A stretch of 64,000 bases of DNA from Nemophila menziesii (Eukaryota; Streptophyta; Magnoliopsida; Boraginales; Hydrophyllaceae): positions 61,496,154 to 61,560,153 of the forward strand of contig JARWIR010000002.1 in assembly GCA_029959085.1 (NCBI GenBank), in the 5' to 3' direction. The position numbers and the translations under genes were made by a program. Shown here piece by piece: positions 50,140-61,315 of the stretch. The notes under the pieces were generated by a model, which had not been told where the DNA came from, ran no database searches, and saw nothing but the letters and a program-made list of their open reading frames with translations. The stretch's first letter is position 1. The number at the start of each line of letters is the position of its first letter.

Positions 50140-51413
50140 TGATAGTATGTCAAGGAGACGTCTGTAATCATTCCATATGGATAGTTCTACAAGTTTATAA
50201 ACCTCAAGTGGTGGTCCTTTCGAGAAGGACGTGATGAACAAAAAAAGGGTGATGATCGAGAAATCTGTAACTATCAGCAGGGTAGAAATATGTGCTATGA
50301 AGGTCTCGATTAAAGACCATCAAGTTCAAGAGTACGTTCACTTGACGGGATTTTGTGGTTTCCTCACTTCAGTATGTGTTATTCAAATCGAAAGATATTA
50401 TCAATTAAGTACAATTCACCCAAATGATGGTATTAATGAAACATGTTCGCCTTCTCTCCCAAGAACCTAAGTGGGGGGTTGTTGGAATAGTTAAAATAGA
50501 GTTAAAGATATTCTTTTATTAATCCTTTCATGTTCTTGGAATAAGTGGAAAAACCTTTTTCTTTGGAAAAAATCCCACATAGTAAATGAAAAAGTAAAAA
50601 ATTTATTATACATTATACTTCATTTCTTTCTATTTCATATCACATAACATTATGGAGAATAAAGGAGAAACATGAAAACCCCACATGCTTTGACCACCAT
50701 ACCATCACCACCTCCTCCCTCCTTTCCGGACTTGCTTGGTAACGGCGTAGTCTTGGTCGTGGGGAGTCTTTGGGAATTTAAAAATAAATAAAAAACCTAG
50801 TTTTGAAACTAGTATTTATAACAATCCCTAATAATTTATATTTATCCCAACAAAAGATAAAACACCCTAGGCTTAATGTCTCTTTTGTTCTTACTTAATT
50901 CACTATATTTCACCATAAAGACTACAATGTTATGGATGTTACAAGAGTCTGGTCAATCTGTCCAGACTCGTACATTGACCAGCTACTAGAAAAATGTCCA
51001 AGTTCATAGAAGACTTTAAAAATTATGTAACCAGCAAAATGCCTGCATTTATGACGCTTTAGTCACCAACCTTTAATATGATGATTCTGGTAAACCATTT
51101 CTCCTATAAATAGAGCCATAGTCACCTGCATTATACACAAATTTAAGAATTCAAAAAAGATAGCTCTATTCTCCCTTCAACTTAAAAATGATTCTGACAT
51201 AGAGATTAGATTTAAACACTTGTAAGAGATACCAGTATTCCCAAAATATTTTTTTTAAAACAATAATATATATGTAATCATATCTTGTTTTTTTTTCTAA
51301 ATTTCCGTGTAAGATATATACATTTAAATTCTTGTAATAGTTGCAGTATTACGTTTGAAATACTTTTTTTATTAAATATATTTTTTACTTTTATCAGTGA
51401 TATTAATATCACA
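50140..51413 (+). mobile_element. Truncated copia element with 3' LTR (50480-51413)
   Basis: Bases 50140-50479 match the 3' untranslated region of the 42201 element, including AAGTACAATTCACCCAAAT, and lead into a GTGGGGGG purine tract. The LTR then begins TGTTGGAATAG at 50480. It has a TATA box (51105-51112) and a likely CA end at about 51413. The LTR body has diverged from the first element except in key blocks. No 5' LTR or coding region remains, and the left border is uncertain. Confidence 0.7.
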
Positions 51414-54004
51414 GCAAAACCAAGAAGATTCATTAAGGCCAAATTCATAGTGATTCATAGACGGAGCAAGTTGATTTCGCTAGTGCGGCTTTAGATGATT
51501 CACCAACCTCTCCCTAATACATTGTAAACAATTATATTTTCGGAGCAAAAAGGAAGAAACAATTCATTTTAAATTATGTTACCCATTTTTAAAAAATATA
51601 GTAATATATTATTTAAATTACCTTTAAGCATTATCTCGATTGGACGAGTCAACTAATTGCATAGACTTTTTATATCATTATCATCATATACGATGGACTT
51701 CAATAGTAGGTGTTGTTTCACGAACTAACGAAATAATCCAATGGACAATTGAAATCGTCTTCGCAAAAATTAATCCTAGTATCAACCGCTCAAATTCTTA
51801 TTTAGAAAAAACTCATTTGAACTTATACAAGAATGAGAGACAAAGCCCCTAAGTGAAACACATCAGTGTTTTAAAAGAGCTAGAGCTAATTTAAATCTTT
51901 TCATGTGCCTAGTATTTGGTTAAGTGGTCAACTGGATACATTTTAAGTTGCACATTTAACTTCATGTGTTGGTATAAAAAATATTCAAGCATCACTGACC
52001 ATGCAAAACATGTACATACTACTAATAAAGTAATTTCTGGCATATAGAAATAATCTAAATAAAATGAATTAACTTGGATGAACAAACGTTGTTGGGTTTT
52101 GTTTTTGAGTTTAATAAAATAAATTTGTTAAAATAAAGTTTGAAACAAGAGTAAAATAATTTCTATTAATGATCGTGGCGCTAAAGAGCCTTGTGTGTAT
52201 ATAAAAATATATGAATACAACCTTTTTATTTATATGGACTACCCTTGATTACTTAAACACATTCATCTTTATCCACTATTGTTTCGATATTTGGCTTATT
52301 ATTATCATAGGCCATGTTAATGGATAGATGATTATGTGGCATCATAATGGATCATGTTTTTGAGTTTGGAGTTGGTGGGATTGTGAGATATCCCTACTAT
52401 TTGGCTTTATGCAAGATGATCAGTTTTCAAGTGATATCTTCTTCATAGGGTTCATACCGTTTTTCTTTAGAGATTATTGATATCTTTGAAGATCTCATGG
52501 TTATGGATAGTATTCCTTCACTGATATTCTATTTGCTCAAGGTAAGGTGACATTTTCTTCCTATTACTTCCATTTTAACATTTATTGAACATGTTTTATG
52601 TCATTAACTCTGTGTGCTTTGATTTTGGAAATACCATAGAAAACTAACTTCTTTAGAATTTCATTTGGAAGATTTTGGTGAAAGTCTACTTTCGAGTGAT
52701 GAAACAAAATTTTAAAGTAATTTTAAACTATCAATATAGAGTCAGCATCGGGTAGCCGCACCTAACAAAATTCGGGTAACGGATTCAAATAAACATATTT
52801 ATTCAAAAGAAATGTCGGGTTCCTTATTCAAGTATATACGATGTTGATCTAATAATTTAGACATTAATTAATGTTTCCTAAGAACAAAATCAGAATGCTG
52901 ATTCCAAAGTTACTGGGATGCTGATTTGATATTTTCTGCAAACGTTTAATGCCACCTTGATGTCTCCTTCTTTCGAATAAGGCATGCATACAAAATATTA
53001 ATTTAAAAGTTATTTATAATTAACAATAAAAGAAATACTGCAATTGAGCTTGAATACTTGAATACTTTAAACAATAAAAATCCTATACTCCCCGGAATGC
53101 TGACTAGCTGGGACCACAGAGGAGCATTTATGAAGAGATAAAAAGATACATAAAGATCATACCTTTCAGATGTACATGGCAATAACGAAGAAGAGGAGGA
53201 AGGAAGAATGTCTTCCACAAAAATCAGAGAAGAGCCAATTCTAGAGCTCCGTTGAAGCTCTGGGCAGATCAATAATCCGTCCTTGAATGCCAGACATATA
53301 ATTATTCCTGTTTTTACAAGAAGAATTAGAAAAACTGAATGAATATTACGTATATGGAAATTTTGAAATAAAAGTAAAAATAAAAATAAAAAAAGAGTCC
53401 AAGTATTACCTATAATCTAAGTATTATTGTCAAATATAGTTAATTTTCTTGTATATAGATTACTAACAAAAGTTCACTATTCCAAAACCAACAACAAGAC
53501 TACTTATGTCAAGATAGTTCTATCATACACTTTTCAATGGTACAAAATATTCGATTAAAATGATCCATAAATGATAACAAAAAACTTAAAATCAATGTAC
53601 TAATCCCACAAATGTAGTATAAAACAAATACTATGTCACAACAGGACAACTATATATGGAAGGATTGTTATTGAGGGAGCAGATGGCTAATTCCCCGTCA
53701 AAAAATCAACAAATAAGAATTTGTATTTAAGCAACTTAACTTAATTATTCTAGAATCTAGAATATTTGTGTTTTTTTATTTTTATTTCCGTGTGACAGAT
53801 GTAGGAATGTTTGTGTTCTTGACTCTTGATAATTCCATGATAAGGTTTTAGGAGATCTGTAACTAGAACTAGAGCTAGACTATAGGTATCTACCTAATAA
53901 TACTAGAGCAACAACTGTTTTAGAAGCTACATATTAATAAGTTGAGTACAAATGTTGCATAAAATGTGCACGAAGGTGCTTAAACAGGGTTGATGCTATA
54001 TACT
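51414..54004. repeat. Segmental duplication, left copy
   Basis: Two blocks match the region 55680-58230 in the same order and orientation. 51415-51870 corresponds to 55680-56400, both ending in GTGAAACACATCAGTGTT. 53400-54004 corresponds to 57600-58230, with TTTTAGGAGATCTGTAACTA in both. The middle parts differ. No intact gene is visible. Bases 52140-52990 are AT-rich with nothing recognised. Confidence 0.75.
53162..53290 (-). other. Exon-like block of an unidentified minus-strand gene
   Basis: Open frame reading GLLICPELQRSSRIGSSLIF and VEDILPSSSSSLLPCTSER, closed by AAAG and a GTATGA donor, with an acceptor-like TTCAAG at the other end. I do not recognise it. It may belong to the gene whose last exons are seen at 56575-57120. 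Confidence 0.3.
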
Positions 54005-54308
54005 CGAGTACTGAGTATGGAAAAAGTTACTGGCTGCACTAATTTTTTATTGAGTAACTTTACTGAGTATGCAAAAAATTTCAATGAGTTTTACTGAGCA
54101 TTCAAAGAGAAAATGTTGAGTATAAAATTGCAATAATTGATTAAATAATATTACAATATAATTTTAGATATAATTACATTACAATAAAAAAAAATTAACA
54201 ACACTTGAAAAGTGCTGATACCTGTTGCGTATTTGAATGTAAACAAAATACAAGCTAGATCGTTCATAGCTGAAGGAAAAACCCCCATCTTCTGAGTATG
54301 GGCTTCAA

Positions 54309-54957
54309 CTGTTAGATAATAAAAAAGAAACCATTAATAAACTTTATAATGAATCCAATAAAACCATTAATAAACTTTATAATTTGGATTTGAAATGCAA
54401 ATAGAATGTATTATTGAAAAGTTAGACAAAAAGATGAGGAAGATAATAAAATTCTCTTAAATACAGCGGAATCGGTGTGGCATAATGATGCATATATTGT
54501 ATATAACAAGGAGCCATTAGGAATAGCTTCGATTTCCATAGGAAAAGATGGAAGAATCAATAACAAGAGATTTAGAAGATGTCTTTTTAAGAGTGTCAAA
54601 GAAGGAGAATGTTGGGCTATTTTACAAGCAACGAAGGCAACTGAAATTGCTAATTGTAAAGAGGCTTCCTTCTACACAGATAACCTTGAAATTGTTCAAG
54701 GTATTAATCACAAAAAGGAAATTGACTGGAAGATTCGGCCATTGATCGAAACGATTTGGAAGTGGACTTCAAAATTTCCGGAATGGAAAATTTATCACAT
54801 TAAGAGAGATCTTAACGCAATTCAGCAAAGTGTGTAAGGAAGGGTGGTGATATGACTTTATGGACATCTATTAATGTTTTTGATAGTATAGATAATCTTA
54901 ATAATGTAATATTTAATTGTAATAATTAAATTTTACTTTGTTTGAATGACAAAAAAA
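54309..54957 (+). mobile_element. 5'-truncated L1-type LINE
   Basis: Bounded by a 14-bp target duplication AGTATGGGCTTCAA (54295-54308 and 54958-54971) and ending in an A-tract. The open part (about 54430-54837) is an RNase H-like domain of plant LINEs: EGECWAILQATKATEIANCK carries the catalytic Glu, FYTDNLEIVQGINHKKEIDW the Asp, and IYHIKRDLNAIQQS the terminal region. The stop right after AIQQSV removes the last residues of the domain. Reverse transcriptase and 5' parts are missing, as is usual for truncated insertions. Confidence 0.85.
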
Positions 54958-54971
54958 AGTATGGGCTTCAA

Positions 54972-55679
54972 ACCAGATCTGCAAACACGGGCCGCGCAAG
55001 AAAAACCGCCACCACGCCTGAGCTAGGATTGAGCTTCACTGCTTCAGCTCCGATGGAGGATCGATTTTGTCGAAGTCTTCTTGCAAAACGTCATGGCTGC
55101 TCGAAATGGATCCATGCTAGGTGAGCGGCTCTTCTCGCCGGAGTTTCTGTGCGATCGAACAAGCAACCTGATCTCGCCGGAGTAGACTAGAGTGGCCTGA
55201 AACTGCTGAGTACTGGCCATGAAGCTCGAACGGATAAGAAGAGAAGTCCCTTTACACCTAAATTTCAGTATTTCTTGTGTTTGTAGATGAAATTTGTTAT
55301 TAGGCATTGCTTTATGAACACTTTAGAGAAATTTGCCAAGGCTAATAATGAAGGAGATAATGTTTTTAGTGCAAATATAAGTATGGTAAGTGCTGGCATA
55401 ATTTCAAACACATTACAGCTATTGATAATATTGAAGAGGTGATTCTTTACATAGAACATATTGTGGCCATCCCTAAAATCTACTACCTCCGTGGTCTTCT
55501 TCTACATTCGCTATTTTATTTTTACTTTGCGAATAATTTCATCATGTCCTTACTAGGATGATCCCTACTAAAGGAAGATGATTTTTTGACAGGTTGTCAT
55601 AAGCTTGAATTTTTTTATAGTTCAATTAGTTCATTCACCAATATAATATTCTGTAAATTAAGACGCAAACCATGAAAAA
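54972..55679. other. G+C-richer segment, no gene assigned
   Basis: Bases 54972-55260 are richer in G+C than the flanks (CACGGGCCGCGC, CTCGCCGGAGTT twice) and look like an old leader or exon. The longest frames carry no motif. It is the DNA into which the LINE inserted. From 55261 it returns to AT-rich sequence with nothing recognised. Confidence 0.4.
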
Positions 55680-55997
55680 AGAATTATCAAGGTCAAATTT
55701 CGATGATTAATAAACTGAGCAAGTCGAGTGGTACCAACAATATAATGTAGCAACACGGATTTCTCTATTGTGGCTTTATATGATTCACCAATCTTGCCCT
55801 AATACATTGTAACAATTAATTTTTCCTACCAAAAAAGAATAAACATTTCATTTTAAATTCATTTTCACATTTTTCAAATATATAGTAATATTTATTATTT
55901 ATATTAATTTAAGCATCTCGATTGTCCGACTCAACTATTGCATAGTCTTTTTATATCGTCATCACATAAAACATAAAACATAAGATGGACTTCAATA

Positions 55998-56205
55998 AAA
56001 GGTACATGGTTCGATTTCCCTCAGCCTTGTTATTTCTTGAGCCCTTAAAGAGGATATACAAGAGGTGCAAGTTTCGAGTCTCCTCCCTAAACATGGGTAA
56101 CCTAATACTGATTAAGTGGGAATATGTATGAGGAAGCGTGTATATTTTCTATATAAATAGTCGTGGTGCGCGTAAGCTGAGCAGACACCCATACATCAAA
56201 AAATA
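55998..56205 (+). mobile_element. tRNA-type SINE, about 208 bp
   Basis: Flanked by a perfect 16-bp direct repeat AAGATGGACTTCAATA (55982-55997 and 56206-56221). Near its 5' end lies GGTTCGATTTCC, a match to the RNA polymerase III box B. A second box-B-like GTTTCGAGTC follows. The 3' part GTGGTGCGCGTAAGCTGAG and a short A-rich tail fit plant SINEs. The box A region is not clear, so it may be slightly 5'-truncated. The matching site in the left duplicate (near 51690) has no insertion. Confidence 0.85.
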
Positions 56206-56574
56206 AAGATGGACTTCAATATTAGACGTTGTTTCAAGAATTAACGAATCAATCCAATGGACAATTGCAATTGTCTTCACCAAAAATAATATTATAATCA
56301 ACAACTCAAATTATTATTTATTTTAAAAAAAAACTCATTTGAACTTATACAAAAATAATAGGCGAGGACCCTAAGTGAAACACATCAGTGTTCATGATAA
56401 ATGGAAATTTGGGATTCTCAATCGGTCAACTTGCAAATGAACTCTCTCGCTCCTCTGCAACTTTGAAATTCAAGACCCAAGAGTACAACAAATTCAAATT
56501 ACATGCTCAAATAGTAAGAAAGAGCCTCATGTAGTTTGTCCATAAAGGAAAGTACCAGTTTAAATTTCAACTTC

Positions 56575-56787
56575 TCAGGTGTAAGGTGGAGACTCAGGCT
56601 CAGATCCCCAAGCAGACAAAAATGACATTGTATCTGTCTTTGATATAGCTACAAAATTAGTTGCTGCATTAAAAAACCTTCTTATATCCTTGAAATGTCC
56701 ATTTAGTCGGCCAGAACAAGAACGAGGAGTTAGAAGCTCCAGAGTTCCACTTCCTAGAGAATTACAGAACAATGTCCATTTGGCTTC
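56575..56787 (-). CDS. Last coding exon of an unidentified gene
   Basis: Seventy codons and a TGA on minus. It begins right after a TTTCAG acceptor: EAKWTLFCNSLGSGTLELL, later GRLNGHFKDIRRFFNAATNF, ending SFLSAWGSEPESPPYT. It continues in phase from the exon at 57044-57120. The peptide looks like a genuine conserved C terminus, but I cannot name the family. Whether the gene as a whole still works is unknown. Confidence 0.5.
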   Translation of the reverse strand, partial: EAKWTLFCNSLGSGTLELLTPRSCSGRLNGHFKDIRRFFNAATNFVAISKTDTMSFLSAWGSEPESPPYT

Positions 56788-57043
56788 CTGAAACTACATG
56801 AAATGGTGTTTCATGTGAACCATGTGTGTATTTATTTAAAATGGGTTTATCCGGAGCTAACTGCTTCAATGAAAGATGCCAATGGCAAACCTACCAAGAG
56901 TTTAAATCATATTAATGAGTCTGGTAGCTTGAGCATAGATAGATTAAGATAAGTAGAAAGATGAGAAAACAAACATAAATTAACAAATTTGATAGACATA
57001 TATAATTAGTGAAGGGACATGCTTTCAAAGTGTATATGCTTAC

Positions 57044-57120
57044 CAGACTGAAATGACATGAATAACAATCGTAGAAATCAGGAATGTTCGAGATACTCTC
57101 CTTGTTCTCTTGGAAAAAGC
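57044..57120 (-). CDS. Penultimate coding exon of the same unidentified gene
   Basis: Seventy-seven bases between a GATACAG acceptor and a GTAAGC donor. It reads FFQENKESISNIPDFYDCY then SCHFSL and joins in phase to the exon at 56575-56787 with no stop, which supports both. Similar short blocks (GTTGTTGGTCATGTCATTTC) occur in each array unit, near 7180 in copy 1, and a decayed one near 58370. Confidence 0.45.
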
Positions 57121-57343
57121 CTGTATCAAACATAATTAATAAAATCTTATTCTGTGAAAGATATAAATCAATCTATTCCTAGACATAAAAAGAAAATTAC
57201 AATTGTTTTCAAAAACATTAAATACATTATATATATTAACAATAATTTAAAACAATTTAAGTCTATAAAAGTCAATAAATCACATATATATTAAATTAAT
57301 TTGGTTATATTGGTATAAGAATTATAAATTATAACAAAAATTA

Positions 57344-57560
57344 CCTTTAATTCTTTGTCAAGCTGCTTAATGGAAGCTTATGTATTTCAATTTGATCCAA
57401 CGCCAATATTACCATTCTTTGGTGGGCATCCCACTCTTTTTTTGGGCCCATTTTCATCCAATACAACAAATCTGGACTCGCTAGTCCTAGATGTATATAC
57501 CCTCTCCCTTGAATAGCCCTCATTCCCAATAAACCTGAATTCCCCATATTAGGCACATGG
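57344..57560 (-). other. Possible upstream exon of the same gene
   Basis: Open on minus with GNSGLLGMRAIQGRGYIHLG and, after a gap, ALDQIEIHK. The next bases continue better in another frame (ASIKQLDKELK) before a GTAATT donor, so there may be a frameshift. Its phase does not join cleanly to the next exon, so the link is uncertain. Confidence 0.3.
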
Positions 57561-58230
57561 TCAGCTTTTTGCTGGAACTGGACTTATTCAATCTTGTATA
57601 ACAAATAGCAACATTAGTTAATAAGGTAAGCTAATCTGAGCAATATTATCAAATATAGTAAATTTATGTGATATAAATTACTAAAAAAGTCCACTATTCC
57701 AAGTTCTAACAACAAGATCTATCATACATTTTATAAGTCACTGGTACTAAAAAAAATATTCGAATACAATGATCACCAATAACTTAAAAACAATGTACCA
57801 GTCCCACACATGTTGTATGAAACAAATACTATGTATCTAGAAAAAATGATCAACGTATAAAATTGACAACTATATAGTGAAGGATTGTTATTGACGGAGC
57901 ATATATAGCTAATACCCGCCAAAGAAATCAACACATAGTAAGACACTGTATTTGGGTGACTTAACTTGATTATTCTAGAGAGTTTGTGTGTTTTCATTTT
58001 TATTTCCGTGTGGCAAATGCAGGAATGTTTGATACTGTTATTTTTTACTTGCACACTTGACTCTTGATAATACCATGATAAGGTTTTAGGAGATCTGTAA
58101 CTAGAACTAGAGCTAGAATACGGTTAACTAATTAATAATACTAGAATAATACTAGAGTAGCAACTATTTTAGAAGCTACAATTGTTCCCTAAAATGTGCA
58201 CCAAGCTGCTTAATGTGGGTAGATGCTATA

Positions 58231-59196
58231 TGATTAAGCAAATAGTAGGTCTACTCTTTTCAAACTTAAAATAATGATTGAAAAAATTATATTTATCAAA
58301 ATTAATCTACTTCACTTTCAAATTAATTTAAATTAGAAAAAAATCTTACCGAGATAATTAGAAAAGGCTGATGACAGATTGAAATGGCATAATCAACGAT
58401 CTTATTGGGAAAAGCTTATCTAACATAATCCCAAATTTTGAATACATAGATATGTGGGCAAAATCCATAATTATATATATTAAAAATTATTCCTAATACA
58501 AAATAAATTTCACTATTATAATTGTATCAAATAATTAATGTATTGAACATCATAAACTCATATAGTACATCATAAGTTTCAATAAATCATATTTTTATAT
58601 GTTTAATAAAAAAATTAATTACACTTGCAGGAGATTATAATAGTTAACCTACTTTAAAATTGAAACAAAACTATACATAAATTTTTAAAATATTAACAAA
58701 TAATTAGTTAAATAGATACTATTTTTCAGAAAGTTAACAAAGAATTAGCAAATTAATATTATTTTCCAATTTAATTTTAATAATTTAAAAATAAATTTTC
58801 TAAAGAATTAAGGAAGTGAAAAGTAAACATACAGATTCAAAAATTACCTTTATTTTGCGTTATATATCCAAAACACATGAGAAATCTACAAGTCTAAAGA
58901 TTGAATTTCATATGTGTTTTCTTTGGTAGTTGTGCCCTAGATCAACTTGCACGCCCGTCTTTGTCATGTGAATCTTATATTGGTTTTTGGTTTTTTTTGT
59001 CTGTTCGGGATGTCGGGTCGGATCTTCAATAACTTATGATTGTTTGTTGAGCCATAAGAAATACCTATTAAAAAAATTATTAGTAAAAAGGTATTTAGAA
59101 TAAGATATTTTATTAAGTGTCTCAGACCTAAAATACCCTTACAAATAATAATTAAAAAGAAAAAAATTAGAAGGTTATTATGTACAAAACGGTTAT
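58231..59196. other. AT-rich DNA, no gene seen
   Basis: Strongly AT-rich. Near 58370 a decayed copy of the GATTGTTATTCATGTCATTT-type exon block is visible with stops. Nothing else is recognised. Confidence 0.5.
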
Positions 59197-59205
59197 TTAA
59201 AAAAA

Positions 59206-59397
59206 GAGTAATGATATATACCACCTAAATTCATACCACCCAAGTATACGACCATGACGTGGCGTAAATTGGTTAACTAAAAAATCTTTAATCTATTTAT
59301 TTTCTTGATTTAATTAATGATTTACTTCCAACCAATTCACGCCACGTCATGGGTGATAATTGGGTGGTATAAATTTGGGTGGTATATATCATTACTC
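59206..59397. mobile_element. Mutator-like MITE, 192 bp
   Basis: Nearly complete inverted-repeat structure: GAGTAATGATATATACCACC at the left and its complement at the right, with inner arms around ATGACGTGGCGT and ACGCCACGTCAT. A perfect 9-bp target duplication TTAAAAAAA lies at 59197-59205 and 59398-59406. Noncoding. A piece of a sister copy lies near 49315. Confidence 0.88.
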
Positions 59398-60054
59398 TTA
59401 AAAAAACACAACACACTAAAAGAAACGAAAGGTCTGAGAGAAGAAGAATCGGCGACAGGCGACGACGGTGAACACGAGATAGGATAGTCTACTCCGACGA
59501 GCAAAGTAGGAAACAATATCTATCGATCAAAGCAAAGATTCGACTCCAAAACCCAAAATAAACCATACGTAAGTGAAAAAACTCAAATATAATCTATTTT
59601 CTATGTTTATTTTGAGATTTTTTATAGTGTTTCTTATTTACGAAACTGCTTTTGCGTGATTCATGAAGAAAAACACAACAAAATTATAGTGCATGTTGAT
59701 TTTGTTTGATTTCTACTGATTTGTTACTAATTTCTATATAGAAACCGAATTTAGAAGTTTCTAGGGTTTAAAATAGGATTATTTGATGAATGTGTTCAAT
59801 TTGTTGTGATCAACATGAACGAAAGATGGATTAGAGTCATAAAACATGGATAATATGTTAAACAAGGACCTATAGTGCAATTATTTCACAAAAAGTGAGG
59901 TATAACTGTCAAATATACATAAATAGGGGCCTATGACTGAATTTTGTGGCAAATATTGTGCAGATTATAGACAGAATATTTAGTTTAGGGACCTTATAGT
60001 GTAATTACTGCATAATATAGACAGATAGAAGGTAAACATGTGTGTTCTGCAAAA

Positions 60055-60215
60055 TGTTTTGGTAACTGTATTAAACATGGAATTCCATGTTTTGATAACT
60101 GTATTAAACATGAAAATTCATGTTTTGATAAGTGTATTAAACATAAAATTTCATGTTTTGATAACTGTATTAACATGGAATTCCATGTTTTGATAACTGT
60201 ATTAAACATGGAATT
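60055..60215. repeat. 33-bp tandem repeat, five units
   Basis: Units begin at 60055, 60088, 60121, 60154 and 60186, each TGTTTTGATAACTGTATTAA followed by ACATGGAATTCCA. Because 33 is a multiple of three, four units form an open frame of 11-residue repeats (CFDNCIKHGIP). The unit contains the palindromic AAACATGGAATTCCATGTTT junction that recurs elsewhere in 60900-61450. Confidence 0.9.
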
Positions 60216-60277
60216 AACTCAATTCAGACTACTAATATGTTTTCTTGTGCTTGGAGTTTGTGTAAAACCAGGTAAAA

Positions 60278-60538
60278 ATGGCACCAAGAAGAAAAGTGAA
60301 AAAGAATTCTGAGATGGAAGCTATATGATAGAGACAACAAGTTTAAATCGACAATAATTGATAAACTTAGAAAAAAAAGAGGTAAACTGAACATGAGGTT
60401 TTTATATATATATAACTTAAAACATTTAACTAAAACTGTACGTATGTAAAGAATGTAGCCGACAAGTTCCGAGCAAAGATGTCTACGCAGTTCATCGACA
60501 ACAAAGACCAAAGAATCACTTATGAAGAAGAAAAATGA
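60278..60538 (+). other. Two small exon-like ORFs, basic peptide
   Basis: MAPRRKVKKNSEMEAI (60278-60328) has the look of a nuclear-localisation N terminus. After an intron-like AT-rich gap, a GTAAAG acceptor is followed by NVADKFRAKMSTQFIDNKDQ and RITYEEEK to a TGA at 60536-60538. The gap has no obvious donor in phase, so the link is a guess. No family recognised. Confidence 0.25.
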
Positions 60539-60904
60539 AGAATTTTTTTAAGTTTTATACTATTCTATTGAACTTAGTATTTCGTATTTTATAGGACTTA
60601 TTTGGGAAGTTTTTAATTTGCAATGTTTAAGTTAAATTGTTAGACTTGCAAACTATGATCAAGGATTTGATTAATAATGATATCTCAATGGTTTATTATT
60701 ATTTTTGTTAGAAAGCAAGTGTTAAAAAAACAACAAAATGTTAAATATTATTTAACTTTTCACGGTGCAAACTACAACATCAAAAACCAAAATATAAAAA
60801 ACAAAAATGACAGTAGTTGTGTATGTAGTAATATTTATTATACATTCAAAGTTCAAGGGGAAAGTAAAGGTCAACAAAACACAGGGGGAAAGTGAAAACA
60901 GAGA

Positions 60905-60990
60905 ATAATTACATGTGTTAAACATGGAATTACATGTCTGGAACATGAAATTCCATGTTTTAAACATGAAATTCCATGTTTAAAACATGA
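60905..60990. repeat. Cluster of ATGGAATTCCAT-type palindromes
   Basis: Within 85 bp the motif family AAACATGGAATT, ACATGAAATTCCATGTTT and variants occurs four times. It is the same palindrome as at the unit junctions of the 33-bp repeat and again near 61412-61450. Confidence 0.7.
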
Positions 60991-61180
60991 AAACCCAGAA
61001 GCAACGTAAGCTACATGGCTCGAAACCTGTATAAAAAGACAATAATACTAACATAATGAAACACAACACAAATATAAACACAAAAAGGTTAAAAAACTTA
61101 ACAATACAAATTTCAACAATATTAAATACGTGAATATTCATCGACTGTTATAAGAATATAAAGATCGTAAAAACAAAACA

Positions 61181-61315
61181 TCACTCATAGAGGAGCTCGA
61201 CATGATTTCGCGTTATGGATTCCTCAGGTGTGGCAACGTCCGCATCGAGGCTTGGGAAAAGATCAAACGAACGCATAGACCATTGGGAACTGAACTTAAC
61301 CACATCCATAACCAT
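61181..61315 (-). other. Terminal-exon-like ORF of an unidentified gene
   Basis: Forty-four codons and a TGA right after a TTTACTGCAG acceptor: MVMDVVKFSSQWSMRSFDLF followed by PSLDADVATPEESITRNHVE and LLYE. Codon use is gene-like and the acceptor is good. A C/T-rich stretch (on minus) at about 61980-62090 could be the leader of the same gene. No family recognised. It could equally be a gene fragment carried by a transposon. Confidence 0.35.

Larger units (their letters stand above)
55680..58230. repeat. Segmental duplication, right copy
   Basis: Right-hand partner of 51414-54004, about 4.2 kb away. It contains the SINE at 55998-56205, which is missing from the left copy, and in its middle the exon pair at 56575-57120. 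Confidence 0.75.
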
